From the NCBI RefSeq assembly GCF_030269905.1, contig NZ_BSVC01000003.1, forward strand, positions 429,356 to 493,355: a DNA stretch of 64,000 nt, read 5' to 3'. The DNA comes from Pelosinus sp. IPA-1. GTDB lineage: Bacteria > Bacillota > Negativicutes > DSM-13327. Shown piece by piece: positions 51,217 through 59,953 of this stretch. A model generated the notes under the pieces. It had not been told where the DNA came from and made no database searches. It saw nothing but the letters and a program-made list of their open reading frames with translations. The stretch's first letter is position 1. Each line of letters opens with the position of its first letter. The position numbers and the translations under genes are program-made.

Positions 51217-52869
51217 ATGTCGATTCATCCATTGGCAGGTAAAAAGGCTCCTAAAAATATGTTGGTTAATATTCCACGTCTGGTTAGCGCCTACTATGTT
51301 AATAAACCCGATGTTAACGAGCCTTCGCAAAAGGTTGCTTTCGGGACATCTGGCCATAGAGGAAATTCGTTAAAATCTAGCTTTAATGAAGATCACATTT
51401 ATGCTATTACCCAAGCCCTTTGCTGCTATCGTACAGAACAAGGAATAACGGGGCCTTTATTTATTGGTTTTGATACCCATGCTTTGTCTGAGCCTGCCTT
51501 CATGTCAGCAGTAGAAGTACTTGCTGCTAATGGTATAGAAACTTTGCTGGCTAAAGATATGAATTACACTCCGACACCAGGTATTTCTCATGCTATCTTG
51601 CAATACAATAGAGGAAGAAAAGCCAATTTGGCTGATGGGATTGTTATTACCCCATCTCATAATCCGCCGGATAATGGAGGCATTAAATATAATCCACCGA
51701 ATGGCGGTCCCGCCGATACACACATTACCAAATGGATTGCTGATAAAGCCAATGAATTTTTAAAAAATGGCAATCAAGAGATTAAACGTATGCCTTATGA
51801 AAAAGCACTGAAAGCTGATAACATCCATGAGTATGATTTCATCACACCCTATGTGAATGATTTGAAGAATATTATTGATATGGACGCAATTCGGGCTGCT
51901 GGTCTAAAATTGGGAGCAGATGCACTTGGTGGTGCAGGTCTTGGTTATTGGATGCCTATAGCAGAAACTTATGGTATTGGGATTGATCTAATCAATGGTG
52001 ATCCTGATCCTACTTTTAGTTTTATGAATGTAGATGGTGATGGTAAAATTCGTATGGATTGTTCTTCACCCTACGCTATGGCAGGGCTTATTGAACTACG
52101 AGGCAAATATGATCTTGCCTTTGGCAATGACCCAGATTTTGATCGTCATGGCATTGTAACTCCTAGCGTTGGCTTAATGAATCCTAATCATTATCTTTCC
52201 GTAGCCATATCTTATCTATTTCAAGATCGTAAAGGGTGGCGCGCTGATGCAGCTATCGGTAAAACGTTAGTTAGCTCTTCCATGATTGATCGTATTGCCA
52301 TGGACTTAGGAAAGAAACTTGCTGAAGTTCCAGTGGGTTTTAAGTGGTTTGTTGATGGATTGGTAGATGGTTCCTTTGGCTTCGGTGGTGAGGAAAGCGC
52401 AGGCGCATCCTTTTTGAGAAAAGATGGAAGGGTTTGGACGACGGATAAGGATGGGATTATTCTTTGTTTATTAGCCGCCGAAATTACAGCCAAAACAGGA
52501 CGAGATCCTGGCGAACACTATCAGGATTTAACTGATAAGTTTGGTGCACCAGTCTATGAACGTATCGATGCCATTGCCAATGGGAAACAAAAAGCAGTGT
52601 TATCTAAACTTTCCCCCGAACAGGTGACAGCAGATACTCTTGCAGGGGAAAAAATTACTGCCAAGCTTACCAAAGCACCTAGTAATCAGGCTGATATAGG
52701 TGGACTAAAGGTTTGTACTGCCAATGGCTGGTTCGCCGCTAGACCTTCTGGTACGGAAGATGTCTACAAAATATATGCAGAGAGCTTTAACGGTGCTGAT
52801 CATCTTAAACAAATTCAAAAAGAGGCTAAGGAAATAGTCGATAAAGCTTTTAAAACCAGTGGAGTGTAA
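51217..52869 (+). CDS. pgm: Phosphoglucomutase (alpha-D-glucose phosphate specific)
   Basis: A 550-residue alpha-D-phosphohexomutase interconverting glucose-1- and glucose-6-phosphate. The phosphoserine loop is [11 protein letters not shown] (about residue 148), the metal loop [10 protein letters not shown] (about 305), the sugar-binding loop GGEESAG (about 390) and the C-terminal phosphate loop [19 protein letters not shown] precedes the ATG. It is a single-gene unit feeding glycogen, cell-wall or trehalose precursors. Confidence 0.96.
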   Translation: MSIHPLAGKKAPKNMLVNIPRLVSAYYVNKPDVNEPSQKVAFGTSGHRGNSLKSSFNEDHIYAITQALCCYRTEQGITGPLFIGFDTHALSEPAFMSAVEVLAANGIETLLAKDMNYTPTPGISHAILQYNRGRKANLADGIVITPSHNPPDNGGIKYNPPNGGPADTHITKWIADKANEFLKNGNQEIKRMPYEKALKADNIHEYDFITPYVNDLKNIIDMDAIRAAGLKLGADALGGAGLGYWMPIAETYGIGIDLINGDPDPTFSFMNVDGDGKIRMDCSSPYAMAGLIELRGKYDLAFGNDPDFDRHGIVTPSVGLMNPNHYLSVAISYLFQDRKGWRADAAIGKTLVSSSMIDRIAMDLGKKLAEVPVGFKWFVDGLVDGSFGFGGEESAGASFLRKDGRVWTTDKDGIILCLLAAEITAKTGRDPGEHYQDLTDKFGAPVYERIDAIANGKQKAVLSKLSPEQVTADTLAGEKITAKLTKAPSNQADIGGLKVCTANGWFAARPSGTEDVYKIYAESFNGADHLKQIQKEAKEIVDKAFKTSGV

Positions 52870-52890
52870 AAAAAAGTAAGGCGTGGAAAA

Positions 52891-52985
52891 ATTGAACCAC
52901 AGAGGCGCAGAGGACACAGAAGAGGAGTTGAATTAGCGTATCAAAAATTACTCTTTGTGTCCCACGTCCTCCGTGGTTTTTTGAA
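52891..52985. repeat. Intergenic repeat, ACCACAGAGG type, shorter copy
   Basis: TTGAACCACAGAGGCGCAG and CGTCCTCCGTGGTTTTTTG arms enclose about 50 bases including ACTCTTTGTGTCC. It is a diverged copy of the elements at 7591 and 54581, sitting between pgm and the phosphatase gene. Confidence 0.7.
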
Positions 52986-53027
52986 AGGTATACTTTAAAA
53001 GGATTCTGATAGCTAAAGGGGAATAAT

Positions 53028-54314
53028 ATGTTACAAAAAAAGAAAATTTACCAGAGTTTATTACTAGTTTGTTTCGTTGCTGTATTATTAGCAGGGTTTT
53101 CATCAGTACTTTTCCAAAATCAGCCTGTGGCTACTGCCTCAGGAGCTGACCATATTACTCTCACCTGGGCAGGTGATCCGAGGACGACACAGACAATTAC
53201 CTGGAGAACAGAAGTTACGACAGAAGCAGGGCAAGTGCAGTATGCTGAAGTAACTGATAGTAAGCTACTACCCAATGCTACTAAAATAGCAATTGCAGAA
53301 GTAGAGCAATTGTCTACAAATATGGGAAGTATGAGTATTCATTCTGCGACACTGACTGGTCTTAAGTCTAATACTCGCTATAAGTATCAGGTAGGTGATG
53401 GAAGTTCGTGGAGTGAACCTCGCACCTTCCTTACTGCTCCATCAAAGGTTTCAGGGTTTAAGTTTTTGGTCTTTGGTGATTCCCAAAGTATTAATTATAA
53501 TACTTGGCGTGCAACGGTGCAGCAGGCCTATCAGGCTAATCAAGATGCAGCATTTTTCACCAACGTGGGCGATCTAGTCGATGTTGGTCAGGATTATGCC
53601 CAGTGGAATGCTTGGTTTGATGGCTCCAAGGGAGTTATTGATACCATTTCTGCTATGCCTTTAACGGGTAATCATGAGAACTATACGCCAGAAAGAAAAT
53701 TTTCTATGCCTATATTCTTTACTGCTCAGTTTAAGGTGCCAATGAATGGTCCGGAAAATTTGAAACGGCAAGTTTACTCTTTTGACTATGGGGATGTGCA
53801 TTTTATTATGCTAGATAGCCAAGCAGGAGAAGAGGCCAGTTTTGTGCCTTCTATGTTAGACATGCAGAAAACTTGGTTAGAAAAAGATTTGCAAAATACA
53901 ACAAAGAAATGGAAAGTCGTCTTTTCCCATCGACCGCTGTACAATAATAAGCCAGGAGAAGAGGGGGAGAACGTTAGGCGTGCCTTTGTGCCCATACTTG
54001 ATAAATATCAGGTAGATGTGGTCTTTACTGGACACGATCATGTATATGCCCGTACGTATCCTTTGAAAAATGGTGACTTAGTAGATAAGATAACTAAAGG
54101 GACGGTTTATGTGGCTACAGGACGAAGTGGTAGTAAGACATATAACGATACAATCCATAAGGAATGGAATGAATTTTTCTATAATCCAGTAGATGAACCA
54201 AACTATATTACGGTAGAAGTACAAGGTGATGTACTAGGAGTAAAGGCATATAAACAAAGCGGTGTACAGATTGATGCCTGGACGATTGAGAAAAAAGCAA
54301 CGGGATCTAAGTAA
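53028..54314 (+). CDS. Purple acid phosphatase-like metallophosphoesterase, exported
   Basis: A 428-residue protein with an N-terminal membrane signal/anchor (about 8-28), a fibronectin-like PAP N-terminal domain (about 40-140, ITLTWAGDPRTTQTITWRT region) and a binuclear metallophosphatase domain. Metal motifs are in order: FGDSQS, NVGDLVDVG, GNHE, FSHRPLY and TGHDHVYAR. It should hydrolyse phosphoesters outside the inner membrane. AAGGGG lies upstream of the ATG. Confidence 0.92.
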   Translation: MLQKKKIYQSLLLVCFVAVLLAGFSSVLFQNQPVATASGADHITLTWAGDPRTTQTITWRTEVTTEAGQVQYAEVTDSKLLPNATKIAIAEVEQLSTNMGSMSIHSATLTGLKSNTRYKYQVGDGSSWSEPRTFLTAPSKVSGFKFLVFGDSQSINYNTWRATVQQAYQANQDAAFFTNVGDLVDVGQDYAQWNAWFDGSKGVIDTISAMPLTGNHENYTPERKFSMPIFFTAQFKVPMNGPENLKRQVYSFDYGDVHFIMLDSQAGEEASFVPSMLDMQKTWLEKDLQNTTKKWKVVFSHRPLYNNKPGEEGENVRRAFVPILDKYQVDVVFTGHDHVYARTYPLKNGDLVDKITKGTVYVATGRSGSKTYNDTIHKEWNEFFYNPVDEPNYITVEVQGDVLGVKAYKQSGVQIDAWTIEKKATGSK

Positions 54315-54334
54315 TCTAGAATATTCTATATATA

Positions 54335-54375
54335 AACCACGATTCACCTTTCAGGGGATCGCGGTTCTATTTTTT
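54335..54375 (+). terminator. Probable terminator after the phosphatase gene
   Basis: AACCACGATTC and GGATCGCGGTT pair imperfectly and are followed by CTATTTTTT. Confidence 0.6.
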
Positions 54376-54790
54376 GCGGAATAAGAGAGTATACATTTTT
54401 GATATTAATAATATGTGGCGCTTTGTAGAAAAAACAATAAGCACGAAGAGCGTGAAGAGACACAAAACACACGATGGGAGATATATATTTATTTTGTTTC
54501 CTTCAAATTCTTCATGTCTTCGTGTTTACAATGTTTTTAATTAATATACGCAAGGCGTGTTAACGTTTTTTATTATGTTAGAAAGTAAATGATTTTGTTA
54601 AAAAGGTGAGAAAAATGATGAACCACAGAGGCGCAGAGAACGCTGAGGGGATTTTATAACTCTATCTATTTTCTCTGTGTCCTCTGCTTCTCTGTGGTTC
54701 AAATCCTTTACGCCCTCCGTATCCAATGTTTTCTTTGTGATCTTTGTGTCTTTGTGTTTCAAAAAGGACGCGTAACGTTTTTCTTATGAA
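54375..54790. repeat. Cluster of intergenic repeats before eutJ
   Basis: This stretch chains several elements. A GCGGAATAAGAGAGTATACA start resembles 17476 and 23014. A GCACGAAGAG...CTTCGTGTTTAC imperfect palindrome follows (54437-54530), then the ACCACAGAGGCGCAGAG palindrome (54581-54700) copying 7591-7707. It ends with TTTGTGTCTTTGTGTTTC, AAAAAGGACGCGTAACG and TTTTTCTTATG. No gene is supported here. Confidence 0.75.
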
Positions 54791-54928
54791 TCTGAGCAAT
54801 ATAGTAAAAGAAGAGGGCATGCAATTCGCTTATCTCTGGCAGGATATGCAGGAGGAATCGGATAATAGTAAAGGTATCATAAATAGTAGTAAGTTGTCCC
54901 TAGGGGCGTTATACAGGGAGGATTTAGC

Positions 54929-55744
54929 ATGGAAGCATACGAGAAAATTCATCAGTTACACCATCTCATTGAAACTGGGACGGTGGCTGATTTGCCAGGC
55001 CCTTATAAAGTGGGAGTGGATCTTGGTACGGCGGACGTAGTGCTGGTTGTCACGGATAGCCAAGGAAATCCGGTGGCGGGAAGTTTACGTTGGGCATCTG
55101 TCGTTAAAGATGGTTTGGTGGTTGATTTTCGGGGAGCTACCATGATTGTCGAAGAATTAAAGGCGGAAGTAGAAAAACGGATGGGTATTACTCTTGATAA
55201 AGGAGCCACTGCTATTCCACCAGGTACTGTAGGCAGGAATGCACAAGCCTGCGGACACGTAATTTCTGGAGCCGGCTTAGATCCAGTCTGCCAGGTTGAT
55301 GAACCAGTAGCAGCAGCCAAAGCATTGAATATCACCCATGGTATCGTAGTAGATATTGGAGGAGGTACTACAGGAATTGCTGTATTAAAGAATGGAGACT
55401 TAGTTTTTACCGCTGATGAAGCAACAGGAGGAACTCATATCGCTCTAGTGATAGCAGGAGCGTATAAAATAAGCTTTGAAGAGGCGGAAGTACTTAAAAA
55501 AGACACAAGTCAACATCGGCGCATTATGCCAGTGGTGTTGCCTGTCATCGAGAAAATGGCGACGATTGTAAAAAAGATGCTGGTAGGCTATGAAGAATAC
55601 AACAATTATCCAGTGTATGTAGTAGGTGGTACGGCTTATTTGAGCGGTTTTGGTGAAGAATTTAGCAAAGCCTTTGGCCGAGAGGTCCATGTTCCTCCCC
55701 ATCCTTTATTGGTTACGCCTCTTGGAATTGCCATGTTTGGCTAA
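54929..55744 (+). CDS. eutJ: EutJ-family actin-like ATPase
   Basis: A 271-residue protein of the EutJ family, a DnaK/FtsA-like ATPase normally encoded in ethanolamine utilisation microcompartment operons. Nucleotide-binding motifs are VGVDLGTADVVLVV (about 28-41), VVDIGGGTTGIAVL (about 140-153) and VYVVGGTAYLSGF (about 230-242). GGGAGG precedes the ATG. No eutBC, shell-protein or other eut gene is present within this window; downstream are a PocR chemoreceptor and cheW. A chaperone or activation role is presumed from the fold. Confidence 0.9.
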   Translation: MEAYEKIHQLHHLIETGTVADLPGPYKVGVDLGTADVVLVVTDSQGNPVAGSLRWASVVKDGLVVDFRGATMIVEELKAEVEKRMGITLDKGATAIPPGTVGRNAQACGHVISGAGLDPVCQVDEPVAAAKALNITHGIVVDIGGGTTGIAVLKNGDLVFTADEATGGTHIALVIAGAYKISFEEAEVLKKDTSQHRRIMPVVLPVIEKMATIVKKMLVGYEEYNNYPVYVVGGTAYLSGFGEEFSKAFGREVHVPPHPLLVTPLGIAMFG

Positions 55745-55935
55745 TATATTGTCCTGCGTAGAAGGGTCCTATACTATTTCGCTTAGAAATTGAAATAGTA
55801 AGGACCCTTTACTTATTTACATAAAATTCGGCAAGAAAGTACCACTAAAATGTTAGAAAAATCCAAGGGAGTAAGGGTTTATTATGTCGAATTTTTAAAT
55901 AAATTGAATATTAAAAAAATGTGGAGGGGTTATCT

Positions 55936-56991
55936 ATGGAAAAGAAGATAAATGGTGAACAGGAAAAATCTATAGAGGATCTGAGAAATGTTAAATTAGA
56001 AGACATAATTGATATAGCCTTTCTCCAAAAGTTTCAGGATAACTTTGCAGAATCTGTAGGGGTAGCAAGCATTACGGTAGATATTACAGGTAAGCCGGTT
56101 ACGAATCCTAGTAATTTTACAACTTTTTGCATGAAGCATACAAGGGGCTCTGAATTAGGTCTTAAGGGCTGTATGGGTTGTGATAGCAAAGGTGGGGAAG
56201 AATCTGCACGGACAGGTAAACCGGCTATTTATGATTGTCATGCCGGCTTAGTGGATTTTGCGGCTCCCATCATGTTAGAAGGCAGGCAAATAGGTTCTAT
56301 ATTAGGAGGCCAGGTATTGACTTCAACTCCAGAGGAAGGTAAATATCGTCAGATAGCGGAGGAATTTGGTGTTAATCCTGACGAATATATTGATTCTCTG
56401 AGGGAAATTAAGCAAGTACCAAAAAAGAGTGTTGAAGCAGCTGCAAATGTTTTATATTTGGTAGCGAATACTTTGTCTAAGATGTGGTACCAGCAAAGTA
56501 AGCTAAAGAATATGGCTGGTTCTATTAATGATAGCGTTATTCAAATATCGGCAACAATGGAAGAACTAGCAGCTTCTGCTAATGATGTTAGTCATAATCA
56601 AAGCACCTTAAATAGTGAAATTAATAATGTTAACGTGGTATCAGGCAAAATTAATGAGGTTATGGATTTTATCAAAGAAATTGCTGATGAAACTCGCTTG
56701 CTAGGGTTAAATGCGGCAATTGAAGCTGCTAGGGCGGGAGAGGCTGGACTGGGTTTTGGTGTAGTGGCCCAAGAAATCCGCAAGTTGTCAGGGGATTCAA
56801 AACAGACGGTAGGAAAAATTAAAGAATTTACGACGATTATTCAACAGTCTGTAGATAAGACCGTTACGATGGGGAATGCTACAAGCCTAACCGTAGAGCA
56901 ACAGGCTGCTGCGATAGAAGAGGTAACGGCAAGTATTGAAGAAGTAACAAGTATGGCAGAAGATTTATATAACTTAGCAAATGATATGTAA
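55936..56991 (+). CDS. PocR-domain soluble methyl-accepting chemotaxis protein
   Basis: A protein of about 351 residues without membrane segments. The N-terminal PocR sensory domain (about 20-180) is a PAS-like fold with a Cys-rich motif ([17 protein letters not shown] and [14 protein letters not shown]), known for binding small hydrocarbon derivatives or diols. The C-terminal half is a short chemoreceptor signalling domain with the tip sequence [33 protein letters not shown] (key residues E-A-A-R-A-G-E). The ATG at 55936 follows GGAGGGG; the longer frame starts at a GTG without a ribosome binding site. cheW follows after 38 bases. Confidence 0.9.
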   Translation: MEKKINGEQEKSIEDLRNVKLEDIIDIAFLQKFQDNFAESVGVASITVDITGKPVTNPSNFTTFCMKHTRGSELGLKGCMGCDSKGGEESARTGKPAIYDCHAGLVDFAAPIMLEGRQIGSILGGQVLTSTPEEGKYRQIAEEFGVNPDEYIDSLREIKQVPKKSVEAAANVLYLVANTLSKMWYQQSKLKNMAGSINDSVIQISATMEELAASANDVSHNQSTLNSEINNVNVVSGKINEVMDFIKEIADETRLLGLNAAIEAARAGEAGLGFGVVAQEIRKLSGDSKQTVGKIKEFTTIIQQSVDKTVTMGNATSLTVEQQAAAIEEVTASIEEVTSMAEDLYNLANDM

Positions 56992-57029
56992 GAAGAGTGG
57001 TTCGGATTAAGTGACTGGGAGATGATAAA

Positions 57030-57512
57030 ATGGCACGTGTGCAAATGGTTGTTTTTGAAATTAATGGTACGGAATTCGGCATAGAAGCAGCAGCAGTGAA
57101 TGGTATTATTAGAACAAACAGAGTAAACATCCAGGTTGTCCCAGGCACGTTAAGTGATATAGAAGGTATGATAAGTTGGAGAGATAAAGTACGGTATGTT
57201 TTTAATTTGCGTAGAAAACTTAAATTAGAACATAAGGTAATATGTGATGATAGTAAAATTATCATGGTTCATGCCAATGATCTAATGGTAGGGTGTTTGG
57301 TAGATGAGGTTACTGACATTGTATTGTTTAATTCCGAGGAGATCGAACCTGCGCCATCTTTTATGCAAGAAGGGACGGGCAATTACATAACTGGGATTGG
57401 TAAAGTAGAGGAGCGTTTAGTTGTCATATTAGATGTAGATAGACTCTTGACGGGTGTAGAAATAGATGAATTAACCATGGAAAATTTGCAGCAATATGTT
57501 AAGGGGAAATAA
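57030..57512 (+). CDS. cheW: CheW chemotaxis coupling protein
   Basis: A 160-residue SH3-like protein linking chemoreceptors to CheA. MVVFEINGTEFGIEAAAVNGIIR opens the domain, with IEGMISWRDKVRYVFNLRRKL and VGCLVDEVTDI further on. It is co-transcribed with the PocR receptor, suggesting a dedicated coupling protein; cheA is not in the window. Confidence 0.93.
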   Translation: MARVQMVVFEINGTEFGIEAAAVNGIIRTNRVNIQVVPGTLSDIEGMISWRDKVRYVFNLRRKLKLEHKVICDDSKIIMVHANDLMVGCLVDEVTDIVLFNSEEIEPAPSFMQEGTGNYITGIGKVEERLVVILDVDRLLTGVEIDELTMENLQQYVKGK

Positions 57513-57527
57513 TGATTTTAAAAGAGC

Positions 57528-57565
57528 AAAGCCATGATAGCGAACTGTAAGCTATCATGGCTTTA
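57528..57565. terminator. Bidirectional terminator between cheW and cobT
   Basis: AAAGCCATGATAGC and GCTATCATGGCTTT perfect stem, 9-base loop, convergent genes. Confidence 0.9.
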
Positions 57566-57568
57566 TCT

Positions 57569-58660
57569 TTACTCTTTAATATTTTTATCTTGTTTTAGTG
57601 CACCTGGACCATCCTGAGCCACGGCTACCTCTGCATCACCGAATGTTTTCATATCATTTAACACGTGGAGGGAAGCTTTCAGTACGGACATGCCTAATGC
57701 CGCACCAGTTCCCTCTCCTAAGGACATATTCAGATGCAGGTGAGCAGGAAGGTTAATTAGATCAAGGGCGACTTTATGTGCAGGTTCCGGTGAAATATGA
57801 GAGCCAACTAAATAATCTTTTACTTGAGGAGCTAATTTGACAGCAATAAGAGCAGCAGCGCTGGTAACAAGACCATCTAAGATCAGAGCTGCTCCGCCAG
57901 CTGCTCCGCCAAGTATAACGCCTACTAAGCCAGCAATTTCAAAACCACCTAATTTACTTAACACATCGATTGGATCACTTGGGTTAGGGCAATTCATAGT
58001 GATCGCATTTTCTATTACCTTTATCTTTTTGTTGAACATTGTATCTGTTATGCCGATACCTCTGCCTGTTAGTGTGGACACAGGAATTTGGCTATAAGTG
58101 GCAACGATTGCTGTACCTGAGGTAGTATTGGCAATACCCACTTCGCCTAATCCTATAGCGGTTACACCTTTTTTTATTTCCTCAGCAGCTATCTTAATTC
58201 CAGCTTCAATGGCTTTAATAGCTTGGTCTCTTGACATAGCAGGGCCCTGGTTTATATTGCTCGTTCCAAAGGCAATCTTCTCATTTCGTAGGGCAAGAAG
58301 TGATGGTAAATCAGTAGCGATGCCCATATCAATAAGAAGCAAATCAGCAGCAACATGCTCAGCAAAGGTATTAATAGCAGCACCACCGCCTGCTATCTGA
58401 TGGATCATTTTTACAGTAACTTCTTGAGGATAAACACTGATATTTTCGGCTGCTACACCGTGATCAGCCGCTAGAACAAGAATACTTTTTTTAAGATCAC
58501 GAGGCCTTGGGTTACGAGTAATACCTGCAAGTTGACGTGCTAAATGTTCAAGGGCATGTAGACATCCAAGAGGTTTTGTTAAATTATCAAGACGCACTTG
58601 GCATTTATCCATAGCTACACTATCCAAAGATTTGATAGACGAAATAACTTCCTGAATCAT
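57569..58660 (-). CDS. cobT: CobT paralogue A, base:phosphoribosyltransferase (possible ArsA/ArsB subunit)
   Basis: A 363-residue enzyme of the NaMN:dimethylbenzimidazole phosphoribosyltransferase family, which activates the lower-ligand base of cobamides. DHGVAAENISVYPQEVT (about residue 70), GLGEVGIANTTSGTA and the catalytic-Glu motif LGEGTGAALG near the C terminus are present. The position usually RQM reads VKM. I start at the ATG at 58660 after GGAGGG. It lies 13 bases behind a second cobT paralogue. In Sporomusa-type bacteria such pairs form ArsAB, which activates phenol and p-cresol, so this may be one half of such an enzyme. Confidence 0.9.
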   Translation of the reverse strand: MIQEVISSIKSLDSVAMDKCQVRLDNLTKPLGCLHALEHLARQLAGITRNPRPRDLKKSILVLAADHGVAAENISVYPQEVTVKMIHQIAGGGAAINTFAEHVAADLLLIDMGIATDLPSLLALRNEKIAFGTSNINQGPAMSRDQAIKAIEAGIKIAAEEIKKGVTAIGLGEVGIANTTSGTAIVATYSQIPVSTLTGRGIGITDTMFNKKIKVIENAITMNCPNPSDPIDVLSKLGGFEIAGLVGVILGGAAGGAALILDGLVTSAAALIAVKLAPQVKDYLVGSHISPEPAHKVALDLINLPAHLHLNMSLGEGTGAALGMSVLKASLHVLNDMKTFGDAEVAVAQDGPGALKQDKNIKE

Positions 58661-58673
58661 AGTATGCCCTCCT

Positions 58674-59738
58674 CTAATCAACCACTTTATTTGAAATAGT
58701 AGTAGTTTCAAATGTGGTCATATTATTTAACATTTTTATAGAAACACCGAGGATATCAACAACGATGGATGCTCCAATGGCCTCGCCCAAACGTATCCCC
58801 ATATCAATACATGCCTCTAATCCTAAGAGTTTTAATGCAATAATGTGGGCAGGCTCGCCAGATAAATGAGAAGGTACAAGAAAGTTTGTACTCATAGGCT
58901 GTAGAGCGTGTGCAATAAGTGCAGCCGCCGTCGTATTCAAACCATCAATGACAACCATACAACGGTTAGCTGCGGCGCCTAGTATAACACCTGCCAAAAG
59001 GCCCGTCTCAAAACCGCCAATTTTTGCCAAGACGTCAAGCCCGTCTTGCGGATTGGGTTGATTGACCTCTAGTGCTTGGCGAACAATATTAATTTTAAAA
59101 GCAAGCCGGCTATCCGATATTCCAGTTCCTCGGCCTGTAGCTTGCTCGGGAGTGAGATTAGAAAAGGCTGTAACAATTGCTGCACTAGAGGTAGTATTAC
59201 TGATGCCCATTTCGCCAAGACTGAAACATCGATAGCCCGCACGTACTCGATTGGTAGCGATCTCAATCCCTGTTTCGATAGCCATGATGGCTTCTTCTCG
59301 GGTCATAGCTGGTCCTTTGGTAAAATCTTTTGTACCGAATGCAATTTTGCGGTGCCATAGACCGGCAGTATCAGATAAGTCTGCGGCAACCCCTACGTCA
59401 ACCACGACCATGTCAGCTCCAGAAAAGTTTGCTAAGGCATTTGCACTGGCGCCCTTTGCTCCAACATAGTTTTTAGTCATTTGCGCAGTGGTTTCGATAG
59501 GGTAGGCACTAATTTGATTGATTGCTACTCCGTGGTCGGCGCAAGCTACAACCATACAAGTACGAGGTAATTCAGGTGCTTCTTCTTTCCGTATCCCTGC
59601 ATATTGCTTTACTATTTCTTCCAAACGGCCAAGACTACCCTCGGGTTTAATTAAGCTATCTAATCGTGATTGAACTTTTTCCATGATCTCTTTATCTAAA
59701 GGGGTAATTTGTGATAAGGTTTCCAGTAATAAGCTCAT
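58674..59738 (-). CDS. cobT: CobT paralogue B, base:phosphoribosyltransferase (possible ArsA/ArsB subunit)
   Basis: A 354-residue second member of the family, clearly diverged from its neighbour: DHGVAINQISAYPIETTAQM, SLGEMGISNTTSSAA, and LGEAIGAS instead of LGEGTGAA at the catalytic Glu. Both proteins keep the Glu. CTGGAGG precedes the ATG. It is the first gene of the pair, behind a promoter at 59896-59925 and a leader terminator at 59781-59808. No cobalamin riboswitch sequence is recognisable. Confidence 0.9.
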   Translation of the reverse strand: MSLLLETLSQITPLDKEIMEKVQSRLDSLIKPEGSLGRLEEIVKQYAGIRKEEAPELPRTCMVVACADHGVAINQISAYPIETTAQMTKNYVGAKGASANALANFSGADMVVVDVGVAADLSDTAGLWHRKIAFGTKDFTKGPAMTREEAIMAIETGIEIATNRVRAGYRCFSLGEMGISNTTSSAAIVTAFSNLTPEQATGRGTGISDSRLAFKINIVRQALEVNQPNPQDGLDVLAKIGGFETGLLAGVILGAAANRCMVVIDGLNTTAAALIAHALQPMSTNFLVPSHLSGEPAHIIALKLLGLEACIDMGIRLGEAIGASIVVDILGVSIKMLNNMTTFETTTISNKVVD

Positions 59739-59774
59739 AGTAACCTCCAGTGTATTTTATCAGAGTCAATACAG

Positions 59775-59808
59775 AAAAAAGACTTTTCTGGCAAATGCCA
59801 AAAAAGTC
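59775..59808 (-). terminator. Leader terminator upstream of the cobT pair
   Basis: On the minus strand GACTTTTTTGGCA and TGCCAGAAAAGTC form a 13-base stem with one mismatch-like pair and a 2-base loop, followed by TTTTTTCTG. It lies about 80-110 bases after the predicted transcription start and 40 bases before the start codon, so it is an attenuator candidate as well as a terminator for the bioB genes. Confidence 0.75.
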
Positions 59809-59895
59809 AGGATTGCTTTTGCGTAAAAGACTAATTCAGACTTATACGATTTTCACATAGGATAGTATATAAATCTTATTTATCAAATTAGTGTC

Positions 59896-59925
59896 ATTAT
59901 ATCAAGTGAAATCCGTAGTCGTCAA
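59896..59925 (-). promoter_or_regulatory. Promoter of the cobT pair
   Basis: Minus strand TTGACG (59925-59920), 18-base spacer, perfect TATAAT (59901-59896). The predicted leader is about 150 bases. Confidence 0.72.
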
Positions 59926-59953
59926 TCCTTATAAAGGAGAATACATATTCAGT

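Noticed and set aside
54744-55040. Open frame of 98 residues overlapping the start of eutJ
   Set aside because: It begins inside a dispersed repeat, has no ribosome binding site at its first ATG and runs out of frame into eutJ, whose own start has GGGAGG and clear homology.
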